From Cyanophora paradoxa (Eukaryota > Glaucocystophyceae > Cyanophorales > Cyanophoraceae): a DNA stretch of 64,000 bases. The DNA lies in assembly GCA_004431415.1 (NCBI GenBank), contig QPMI01000081.1:1-64000 (forward strand). The letters run 5' to 3'. Shown here one piece after another: positions 11,581 through 21,600 of this stretch. The notes under the pieces were generated by a model that was not told the origin of the DNA, searched no databases, and saw nothing but the letters and a program-made list of their open reading frames with translations. Made by a program: the position numbers and the translations under genes. Position 1 is the stretch's first letter; each line of letters begins with the position of its first letter.

Positions 11581-12043
11581 AGAGCGAGCGGGCGGCGGAC
11601 CGCCAGCAGCCGACGGCGGACTCGTCCCGCCCTATGAGCGCCATGCCGAGGGCATTTTCGTCCACGACGATGTGGGACCCCCCGGGGGCGGGTCTCTGGG
11701 GGGGTACGATCGCCGTCGTCACCATGACGGCTTCTCCTCCGCTCCCGTCGCTGTCGGTGACGTCGCGCCCCGCCAGGTAGCCGACGGCCTCGCGGCCCGC
11801 GCAGCAGTCGCGGAGCTGATTCAGCAGGTTCGCCGTGATGCGAAGGGGCGCGAGAGGGAGAGGCGGAGAGGGCGGGGTCGGCGGGGTAGGGCGAGGGGCG
11901 AGAGGGGCCGCGCCCTGCGAGCCAAAGCGACGCGGATGAGGGGGGCTCTCGGCGGGGGGATGGTGGCGTACCCCCCCTTGGGGCGCGGAAGGAGGAGGAG
12001 GAGGGGGAGGAGGAGGCGCGCCCTGCGCGGGGGGACGTTTCAT
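10692..12043 (-). CDS. MPN (JAB/MPN) domain exons, AMSH-like, catalytic histidines apparently absent
   Basis: Exon A (about 11880-11600) reads LLNQLRDCCAGREAVGYLAG, then VMVTTAIVPPQRPAPGGSHI and DENALGMALIGRDESAVGCW. Exon B (11459-11392) reads FDPERPAALSANDQHTLAAL. Exon C (about 11120-11070) reads RPYVFFQLTPRGLAVVSQ. Later exons include LYRQASHF and IIKGGGTANSNPLDL, ending at TAG 10692-10694. The order follows AMSH/STAMBP (xxGYLxG, VTxxIxPxQ, VGW, LSxxD, FxLTxxGLxxIS). At the catalytic loop the canonical H-x-H-P reads R-F-D-P, while LSxxD is kept, which would make a pseudo-enzyme that binds but does not cleave ubiquitin. The A/B junction is one base out of phase with the obvious donor (CG|GTCC), so the loop reading is provisional. 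Confidence 0.55.
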
Positions 12044-14352
12044 TTCTCAGCGGGATTTCGAGCGGGATCGAGTTGGGTCGATGATTCAGCGTACCCCCGC
12101 CTCGTTCTCTTCTCCCCCCGCACCCCCCTCCGGCGGCTCAGCGTACCCCTCCGCGGCGCCGACCTCCTCGTACCCCCCCTCTCCGACCTAAACGCAGACT
12201 CAAAAGCGAGGCAGAGGCGGCGGGGGTACAAGCGAACCTCGGGTGGAACGCTGTACCCCGCACGGCCCCATGGTCCGGGGGGCACCGTCTCGAAAGACAC
12301 GGGCGGGGCCTCCGTCCCGGCGGCGACGCCGTACCCCTTGTCTTCCTCCTCGGGATGTGGGGGGACGAAGGGCGGCAGGGGTACGAATGCCGCGGCCTGC
12401 GGGTCCAGGCGCGGAGGCCGGAGAGGGGCGGGGAAGCCGGGGGCGGCCACGTTCGAATCGGCGGGGGCGGAGCCGCCGCCGCGGCCGCGTCCGAAGCCGG
12501 GAGCGCCAGAAGAGGGGGGTACCGGAGCGGAATTTACAGCGGGACCTGAAGCGGAGACGGGGACGGGTAGTGGGAGGTGGGGGGCGGGAGGCAATACGCC
12601 GCCCGGGGGGGAAAGATCCTCGGGGGGCAGAACGGGGGGGACGAGGGGGTACAGGCGCCGAGGGGAGCCCAGCTGCGGGGGAATCCCGCACGGGGCCTCC
12701 TCGGGGACCGAGGGGGCGAAGGGGGGTACGGGCACCGGGAGCCGCGGGGGCGGCGGGGCGGGGGGTACATCGGAGGCCGGGCGGAGGGTCGGGAAGTTGG
12801 ACGCCGGCGAAGCCGCAACCCAGCCGGGGGGTAGGGACGCGGGCTTCGGGGGAGTACCGTTAGACAGGGACTCGGGCGCCGGCGCCGGCGGCTGCGGCGC
12901 GGGGAAAGGGGCCGGAGCGACGCTGCGCGCGGGGTTCGCTCGGAGGCGATTCGCATAAAAGCAGAAGACTGGGCGCACGGGATCGAATCCGCGCGGGTCG
13001 TCGCAGAAGTTCTGCAAGCGCGGGGCTCGCTCGGCGTTCGTTCGCGGGGGGCGAGAGAGGAATGGCGCGGCGCACGGGAACGGCGGCGCCGCCCCCGCCG
13101 GAGAGGCGGGCCCGGCGAGCTCTGCCTCGGCCTCGGCTTGGAAGAGGCGGAGGTGGTCGAGCATCGCCCGCAGCGGCCCGTCGGGCGTGCCCTCCAGCGC
13201 CCCCGCGTCCCCCTGCCCGAAGCGAAGGCCCGTCAGAGGGAGAGGGAAGGGAGGAAGGAAGGGGAGGCAGAGAAGATGATGGGGAGGGGAAGGGGCGCAC
13301 TGCCAGAGCCTGGCGCGCAGGTCCATCTGCGCGCACTCCATCTCGACGGCCGCCCGCCGCGCCGCGCGCTCCTCGCGGAGCCGCGCGAGCTCGCCGAGGT
13401 GGTGGTGGGCCGAGGCCGCGGCCGAGGCCGTCGAAGCCTGCAGCTTCTGCGAGGATAGGGTGAGCGGGGTGAAGAGAGGGGGGGGGGGGGGGGGGTAGGG
13501 GCACCAGGACCGCCTCCTCGGCTTGCCGCGCCTGCGCCTCGGCGCGCTCCGCGGCGGCCGCCGCCTCCTCCGCCCCGCCCCGCGCCGCCGCCAACTCCGC
13601 CTCGGCCGCCTTGGCCGCCGCCTCGGCCCGCCGCGTCGCCTCTGACTGCGCCCGCAGCGCCGCGCGCCTCGCCTCCACCTGCTCAGATCAGATCACATCA
13701 GATCAGATCTGAGCAGAGCGGCTTCGAGGCCGCGCACCTCTTTGCGGAGAGAATCCAGCGGCGCCTCTGCTCCGTGCTTCTTCTTCGATCCCGAGCCCTT
13801 GGACAAACCGCCGTCGGACAGGAAGACGGCCTGCACGCACGGGCGACGCCGTGTCAGAGCCCCACGGGAAGGCGAAAGGCGGCGGGGGATCTAGATTGCT
13901 AGATTCGAGGAATCTAGAGATCTAGCACGGACGCCGTCTAGAGCTCGGCGGAAAGGCAGCGGGGAATCTAGATGGCTTGCCGACGGAAAGGCGTCTCCTC
14001 TATAGATCTAGATCTATAGAGGAGACGCGATCGCTCGAGCTCGCCCGCGGACCTCCAGGGCGGCCTTTTCGGCGTTCTTCTGTTCTTCGTGCCACTTCGC
14101 CTCGCCCCGCGCCTCGCCCACCTCCTCCCGCAGCCGCTCCACCTCCGCCTCCAGATCCGCCAGCGCCCGCTGCGAAGCGGTTCGGTCGAAATCAAAGATA
14201 GATAGACAGATAGTTAGGTGGATCTAGAAGATAGATAGATAGAGATATATTGGCACCTCTTCACGCTCCTCTCCGCTGGAGTGGCCTCCTCTGCGGGCCG
14301 CGGCCGCGGCCGCGGCCGCCCGCCCCTGCTTCGCCGCGCCGCGCCCGCCCTT

Positions 14353-14387
<35 letters not shown>

Positions 14388-17300
14388 GCTTCGCCGCGGC
14401 CGCGGCCGCGGCGGCCTTGGCCTTGGCCGCCTCCTCCGCCTTCCGCCGCTTCTCCTCCTCCTTCTTGCTCTCCTCCCTCTCGAGCTCGCCGACGAGCGCC
14501 TGCGCCGCCCTCTCCCGCCGCTCGACCTCCTCGTCAAGCGCGGCCGCAAGGCGCCCCGGCAGGAGCCGCTTGACGCCGGCCGTAAGCCAGAATACGGCGT
14601 CCTCGCGCGCCGAGCAGAGGGCGCGGACGGCAGCGCCCCCGCGGAACAGGACGTCGCGAAGGGAGAGGCTGTTCTGCTGGAGCCGCCGGGCGAGCAGGCA
14701 CGCCACGCAGTAGCGCCGGACGAGTCGGAGGTACTCGCGGGCCAGAGTCCGCTCGGCTGGCCGCAGCGCGCGGGCGATCTCGTAAGCGATGCGGGCGCCG
14801 TCCTCCTCCGAGATCGAATCCAAGGCGCGGGCGCTCGAGCTCGAGCTCGTCGGGTCGGGATCCGCCGCCCGCGCCTCTTCCTCGGCTCGCATTCGGAGGA
14901 CGTCGGCGTCGATGTCGGCGCGGACGCGCCCCAGTACGAGAGCCAGGATCTGATTTAGCTGCAGCGACGCGGCCGGCATCGGCTCGCCGGCCGCCTTCGC
15001 CACCCCTTCCCGCCAGGAGCGCTCGACGGCCTCCAGGCGCTCGGCGAAATCGTTCAAGGCAACCTGGGAGGAGGCTCACGAGTGCGAGAGCGAGAACGGG
15101 GCTATTATTTCTTCGATTCAAAGAGCGGCGCACCGCGATCGTGTCTGCCCGATCGAAGAGCGAGTGTGCGGGATAGTGGAGGCTACTAGCGACCACCTGA
15201 TCGACGATGTCTGGTACGCAGTTGACCTGCTCCAGGCTAAGACGGGAAAGGGGGGGCATAAACGGTGCAGCCTCGGTGAGACTGACGCCCACCTGCCATG
15301 TCGAATGAAACTTTTCGACATCGGGATTCCGCCTGCAGACCAGGTGAGCCGAATCCACTGGAAGCACATTAATTCACGTATAACAAACTACCGCACCCGC
15401 CAATCCAGGCGATGTGAACCGCCCGCGTGCTTTGCCCCGCGGCAACAGCGATAGGGACGAATGCGAACGGGACGGACGGCTCAAGTGCGGAAACACAGGG
15501 GAGCCGGAGCTCCGTGCCCGAGAGCCGTTCCGGGTCCCACAAGCTCCGCCGGATGTGCGCGCGCAGCTCCTCGACCTCGTCCCCGCCTTCTTTGACGGGC
15601 TCGTCGTCGTCGAGGTCGTCCCAGGCAGATCTAGAACTCGCCGGGCCTGCGGGACCGGCAGCGGCTGTCATTCAAGCGCGACAAACGCGCGGAGGTGAAG
15701 TGCAGCTCGATATCGCACCATCGTCCAAACATTTGCCAAGCTGTACGTCGCGAATCACACGAAAACCTTTGGCTTCAGGATTGCGTGCGTAGAATTCTAG
15801 ACCGAAGAGCAGCCGCGTGAGCATTCGTTGCTGTCTCCGGATCGTTGCGAGCTTCCCACTGTTCAACTGCAACTCCTTCATGAGGCCCCCCTGTTGAAAA
15901 ACGGTACCAGTGGTCAGCGTCGGAGTGCGCCAAATTTGCCTGTACTTGACGAGTAAAAAGCACGTGCCAGTTCTTCGAAGAGGCTTGCTATCATTTCCTC
16001 TGCATCTGGAGAGCCGATATTGTAGAGCCGTCTTACAGTATCGGCGACGACGTCGGGTGCGGAGGGAGAGAGTCTGATTCAAAGTCAGCCAAGATCTGGA
16101 GAAGCTCGGGAGCAGGCGTATATATGCACTGGACTCACGGGGGCTGCTCCAGCAGGACGTCCAAAGGCGAGCGCGCCATGATGCCAGCGAGTCCTTCGCC
16201 GATGCCGAAGGAGAAAGAACCGGTCGCTTCGTCACAGACGGGTGTCGGGTCCGTGAACTCGCCCGGCCAAGGCTCCATTTCGCAAACGGAAGCGCGGAGC
16301 AGCGAGCAGCGCCCGCAGGTCGGCATGCTCGGCCCGCAGATGTCCGTCGGGTCGATGGGACCGCCGTCCACCTTGCACACGGGCAGTGCTGCCGGATGGA
16401 ATGTGAGAAAAGCCGGGCCAGACGTTGGTTTTCTAAGTAACCGCACCTGCGCATCGAATCACAAAGTCCGGGCGGAGCCAGATTGCAGCAGAGGTCAAGA
16501 ATATGTCCAAGCTGATGCGGTCCCCGCTTTTGCGGAGCGCGAGCCTCAGCGTCGCTTCGACTGCCGCCTCGGGACAGTCCTCACGACAGTCGGAGGAGCG
16601 GATCAACCCGCTGAACTCCACAGAAGTGACAGCCGTGCTGCCGCTGACTGTTGAGGTCTTGGGTCGGACTAACACTTCTGTGGCCGCGGTGCTCTGCTGC
16701 TGAGAATCCTGGCAAGATGAAGCGAGGGAAACAAGGTCGGCGGCTACAAAGGACCAAGAAACTAGGAAATGACCTGCGGGAAAAGTATTCACAAACGTAT
16801 TAATGCTTTTTAAGCTCATAAGACGAACCGGAGGGCGGGACCACGTCTGCTGATGAGAGGGATTTGAGCCTGCAGCGCTCACTGGAGCTAGGCAGTCTGA
16901 GGAAGAATCGTAAAATGATGGAGCGCTTGAGCCTGTGATCAATAGTCCAGGTGGATGCATCGGTGCAGGATCCTGTAAGAGGAAGAGAGCAAACGGACTG
17001 GGCTGCTCCGTCTGAAATCGGAAAGTAATACCGCGCAACGAACATGCTGCTCAGCGTCTGAAAGTCCGGCAACGAGATCCCCGGATCCCTTTGCAAAGGA
17101 TCCTCGGAATCATGATCAGATGAACTGTCGGTAGCGCCACCGTCGTCAGCCTCCGTGAAGTACGACATGCCCGTCGAGCCGATCGAAGCGTCGGCTTGGT
17201 TGATGTAAAGCGGCTGCCGAGCGTGCAGGACGCCGGCCGTCTCCTTCTGGCTGAACTCGATTCGCATTGCAGACGCTGCAGCTGCAGCTGGCGCCGGCGC

Positions 17301-17852
17301 ATGCAGATTCGAAATTCCGACGGGATAGGACCCGACGGTCAGATCGACGCTGAAAAGAGAGGAGATCTCGCGCGGCTGGGGTGCGGCGAAGAAGAGGCCA
17401 GTCCAACGGTTCGAGGTCTGGAGGAAGGAGGTGCCAGCGGACATCTCCAGGAGCAATCTCGCCGCGTCGATCGGCAGGCCGGACTCGGACGCCACCAGAG
17501 CTTCGGCCACGTCCCAGTCGATGGTACAGCAGCGGACCAGCAGCTCCGCCTTCCACTTCTCTGACGCCTTCTCCCACAACTGGCGCCGAGCGAGCGCGCG
17601 CCTCTGCTCATCGGTGAGGGCCTCTGCGCAGAATGCGGTGCGGAGCTGGTGAGCGAGGCGTGCAGCCGGCGCGGGAAGGGGTCTACGCCGACCTTCCGCC
17701 CGCTGGGATGCACCCTTGCCCTTCGGGTTCTTCTTCCCGCCGCCGCGGCCGGCGCCTGAGCCCGCGGCCGCGGCCGCATGCGCATGCGCAGCCGCGGCCG
17801 CCGCAGGAGCGGGCCCTGGAGTCGCGGTCGAAGGCTGAGAAGAGGATTGCAA
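10692..17852 (-). CDS. Large multi-exon protein: unknown N-terminus, coiled coil, Pro-rich linker, C-terminal AMSH-like MPN domain
   Basis: The start ATG is at 17852 (MQSSSQPSTATPGPAP). The first long exon has an Ala/His-rich tract, a basic KKNPKGKGASQR patch and a helical part (QLWEKASEKWKAELLVRC; DWDVAEALVASESG). Further exons lie at about 16.7-16.1 kb, 15.95-15.8 kb and 15.67-15.4 kb (WDDLDDDEPVKEGGDEVEEL). A helical/coiled-coil part runs from 15057 to 13340, then a proline-rich linker (13060-12100), then the MPN exons. Splice signals are mostly GT-AG. Members of the AMSH family pair N-terminal helical regions with a C-terminal MPN deubiquitinase, so a single gene is reasonable, but the join near 12040 is uncertain (a stop and an ATG overlap as ATGA) and two genes are possible. 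The N-terminal half matches nothing I recognise. Confidence 0.45.
11550..11579. repeat. Run of 30 G (C on the coding strand)
   Basis: An uninterrupted G run lies in the intron between MPN exons A and B. On the transcript it is a C run. Its true length is doubtful because homopolymers are error-prone. Confidence 0.8.
12100..13060 (-). CDS. Proline-rich linker exons
   Basis: The frame is open on the minus strand for over 300 codons, dominated by Pro, Ala, Val and Leu (for example PPPPRLPVPVPPFAPSVPEE), preceded by FCDDPRGFDPVRPVFCFYAN. It includes several internal GTACCCC words, so part may be spliced. It joins coiled-coil exons upstream to the MPN exons downstream. Proline-rich linkers commonly bind SH3 or WW domains; no specific motif is claimed. 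Confidence 0.45.
13340..15057 (-). CDS. Helical and coiled-coil exons of the MPN-region gene
   Basis: The segment 15057-14224 reads MNDFAERLEAVERSWREGVA, then DADVLRMRAEEEARAADPDP, REYLRLVRRYCVACLLARR, VERRERAAQALVGELERE and a Lys/Glu/Ala-rich helix ending in a poly-Gly and poly-Ala tract. Exons at 14195-14035 (DLEAEVERLREEVGEARGEA), 13680-13510 (EARRAALRAQSEATRRAEAA) and 13440-13320 (LARLREERAARRAAVEMECA) continue the heptad-like pattern. Between exons, introns contain GATCTAGATC-rich palindromes. Coiled coils suggest oligomerisation or scaffold function. Confidence 0.5.
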
Positions 17853-18613
17853 TGAAGTCCCCGCTCCAGCGAGTGCAGCGGCGTCGCGCTTCCTGCGGAG
17901 CCGCTCCCGCGCCGCCTCCTTCTTGTCGACTGCGCAGCGCGGATCGTCAGCGGCGCAAGGCTGAGCGCGCGATACGCTAGATCGACTCCGCGACGCCTAG
18001 GTCATCGATCTAAAGCGGCGTGGACCGCAGCGTTCGAGCCCGCGGCTGGCCATGGCGCGCGGCCCGCATGAGCGCTCTCGCGCGGCACAAAGCGCGGCGG
18101 ACATCTAGGCCGCTCCGCGAAGCATGCGCGTCTAGAAGCTACAGCAGCGCCCCAGGATCGCAATCCCTGCACGATGTGCGCACCGGCGCCGCCCGGCATC
18201 GCGCAGCTTCCGCCTCCGGTCAGGCACGCACGCCTCCGCTGTGCGACATCGGCTGCCGCCTTCTTCCGCGATGCGCGCTGCCCCGATCTCGCGCGTTCCC
18301 GCCCTCAACGAACGTGCTTTCCGCCGATGACCGCGCCGGTGCGACTGGAGGAGTTGATGCAGGACACGACGACCATCCAGCGCGTGCAACACGCCGCGCT
18401 GCCCGCTGCTCGCTGCCGACGGCTCGCTGGCCTGCTTCGATGGCTCGCTCGGGGGCTACGCGATTTCGGGCGGGTACGACTTTTCGCGGCTCCTCCGCAT
18501 CGCCCCGCGATCTGGATGCGTTCCGGGTGATCTTCAAACGCTGTAGGATAGCAGCACCGCGGAAGGGGGCGCCCCCAGGAAGAGCTTCGATTGCGCCTGG
18601 CGGGGCGAGGCGA
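17853..18613. promoter_or_regulatory. Head-to-head intergenic region, presumed divergent promoter
   Basis: The region separates the minus-strand start at 17852 from the plus-strand gene whose best start is 18614. GC-rich, with no TATA box or clear exon. Short open frames here lack coherent composition. Confidence 0.35.
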
Positions 18614-21600
18614 TGACAGCCGATTCGAGCTCCGGTGCGTGGCGGATCGCACCGATCGCCAATTCTGCGGCGTAGCTTCGAGCTGCTCGCGCGCGCGTCG
18701 CCGTCGAGCTGAGCGGTTTCGCAGCGGCGAAGCGGAGGGCGAAGGCGAAAGCACGAAAGAAGCAGCAGCAGTCCGACGAACCGGATGCGGCGGGACGCGC
18801 TGGACCGCCGCCGGCCGGGGCGCCCCAAGCGGATGCCAGGCGGAACGCGCGCGTGCCGAAGCACCGGCGTGCGGGCAAGACAGGTGAGGATCGAGGACGC
18901 GTGCGATCCGATCGCCTGGCTCCCCCGCCGGCTCACTGCGCGTCGCGAGCAGAGCCGGTGGCGCCGACGGGCGTGGCGATGACGCGGCTGCGGGAGCAGT
19001 GGCAGCGGATGTCGACCGAAGAGCGGCGGGCATTTGTGGAGAAGGAGTGCCTCCTCGATCTGGGCGACGCCGCCGCGCGAGGTGCGCGGTCCTAGGCCTC
19101 CGCCCCGGCCCCGCTCCGAGCCCGCCCCGCTCCGCCTCCCGGCGCCCACGCGCGCCGCAGTGTGCGAGCTGACAAACCTGCGGGACGACTGGAGCCGCTT
19201 CTTCCTCAAGAGCGCGCTCGCCTCGGGCTTCGCGCCCGAGACGCGGCCGACCTGCCCGCACCCGTCCCTCGTTGCTCGCCTGCTCAAGGCGCGCCTTCGC
19301 CGCCGCCGCCTTTGCCGCCCCGCGCGCCGCTCACGCCGCATCATCAGATCCACGTCGTGGGTCGTTCCATCGTCGTTCGGGACCCGCCGGCCTCCACCGC
19401 GGCCGCGGCCGCGGCCGCCGCCGCCGCCGCCGCCGCGGGCCGCGCTCCCGAGTACCACACTGAGGACGTCTACATAAGCACCGACTTCGAGGCGCGAATC
19501 CAAGCGCCCGGCGCCGCTTCCGCGCATTCCGATACCCCCCGCAGGTCGAGCCCCCCGCCGAGGACGCGCACGAGTTCAGCCCGGGGTACCACATCGAGCT
19601 CGAGGCGCGCCCGCTCCTTCCGCCGGCGACGCGTACCCCTCCGTGACGTCACGCCGCCGCAGGCGGAAGAGAGCGGGTCGGAGGGGACGGAGGGCGGGGA
19701 CGGGGAGGACGGGGCGGGACCCTCGTCGGTTCTCATGGCCGGATCCTGTGTCTACTTCCTATCAAAGAACAAGGCAAGTACGCTTAACTGTGTGAGGGAA
19801 CGCTAGAAGAACCAGAACCCCCGCCCGGCCCTTCTGCTTCTGCTGCGCCCCTTCCGCCTCGCAGCGGCTGATTTGCCGTACCCCCCACCCGCCAGGACCC
19901 TGTCCTGAACCTCAACACCGCCGGCCGAGCGGACGACGGGCGCGCAAGTACCCCCTCATCGCCCCCCCTCCCCCTTCTGAGCGATTCGGGGGGTACAGGG
20001 TCGAGGCCTTCTCGCTTCGCTTCACGGTATCCCCCCACATGGACGCGTGCGGGGCCTGGCTCCCCTTTCAGGACATGCCCCCCGGCGGCCGCGTCTTCCT
20101 CACCTGGTTCGCCCGATCCGATCCGCTCAGATCAGATCAAATCGGATCCGATCCGATCTGAGCCGTCCCGCAGGAACTTCACGGACCGGGAGGTGGTGGC
20201 CGTGATGGAGGGCAAGTCCGGGCGCGTCGTGGCGGGCCCCAAGGCGAGCTGTACCCCCCCTTCCCCCTCCCCCTCCGCCCCTCTGTCCCTTTCTTCTTCT
20301 TCGGCTCCTCACTCGCTGCCGCTGCTTCGCCTCCAGGTGGCGTCGGCGGACCGCTCCGAGGGTGTCATCGACTGCGTGGGGCTCGGCGACAAGCCCGACC
20401 AGGCGCGTGTACCCCCCCCCCCCCCCCCCCCCCCCCCCGACCCGGCCCCCCCGGTGCCCGGGCCTAGACCGTTAGCTAGCTAGCTACGGCCCCGTGCCGT
20501 CCAGCCTTGCTAGCGCTCCGCACCCGCCCGCCCCTAGCCGCGGTCGCTTGCACGACTAGCCGCGCCCGGTGCCATTTGCGGCGGCTCCCCCACTGCTGCG
20601 GGGTCGGCCCAGAGCGCGCCTCACCCGCCCTACGACCCCTGTAGACGTTAGCGCCCGCTTCCGCCCGCGCCGGCCTAGCCAAGAGCGATCCCCGCACCCG
20701 CCCGCCCGCCCCTGACCCCCGCCCGCCCGCCTGCCCCTAGCTCCCGCCTCCTGGACGCCCCGCCCGCCCGCCCCCGCCGGCTCCTTCAACTAGCCCGCCC
20801 CTGACTCTTCTTTCACAGAGCGAGGACGTGCTGATCCACTGCGAGCTGGAGCGCCGCGGCGACGTCATCTCCTGCGACAAGATGGAGGTGCGCCAAGCTG
20901 TGCGGGGCCGGCCGAGAGCGCGCGCGCGCGTGAGAGAGAGGCATCTTAAAAGGCACGCCGTATTAGAGTGACAAGATGGAGGTGCGCCCGGGCGTACCGG
21001 GCAGCGGGGGCCGGCCGAGAGGCGCCAGCCATCTTAGATACACAGGAAGAAGAAGAAGAGACGTAGTTCGAGATCGCTTCAGCTCCCTCAGGCTCAAGAA
21101 CGCCCAAGAACGCCTCAGCTCAAGATTAGCAGAGAGAAGTAGGCGCAGCTACTGCTAGCTTAGATATGCTACTGCTTAGCTCAGAGCTAAAACGAGGGAG
21201 AAGAGGCTAAGCTTACATTAAGGATGTGCACCTTCGGATCCTTACCTCACGGCGCCTCAGGTCATGGTGCGGGCGGACTGGCTGCTGGCGCAGTGGGGCC
21301 TGCCGCTGGCGCCGCCCCCGGGCCCCGGCCCTGCCGCCACCCGCCGCCGCCGCCGCCGGCCGCCAGGCCTGCGGCCTCTGCACCCACTTCGCATTCGGGG
21401 CACCCCAGGTACGCCCTTCTAAGATTAACGCAGCCCGTCTATCTTCCATCTACCTATCTAACTATCTAACGACCATACCATCAAACTATCTCGGGCGCCT
21501 GCCTGCCCGCCTTCCGCTCTTCTTCTATCTTCTTCTATCTATCGCTTCCTGCGCCCCTCGGGCGCCTGACCCCCGCCTCCGCCCCGCAGGGCCGGGCGGC

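Noticed and set aside
12040-12043. ATGA stop/start overlap suggesting an operon-like gene pair
   Set aside because: Eukaryotic context with introns; more likely a chance ATG inside one spliced gene or an unplaced intron.
11543-12958. 471-codon plus-strand open frame
   Set aside because: Gly/Arg-rich shadow of the proline-rich and MPN coding strand; the minus strand carries recognisable MPN motifs.
18220-19527. 435-codon minus-strand open frame
   Set aside because: Arg-rich antisense shadow of the plus-strand exons VCELTNLRDDW and neighbours.
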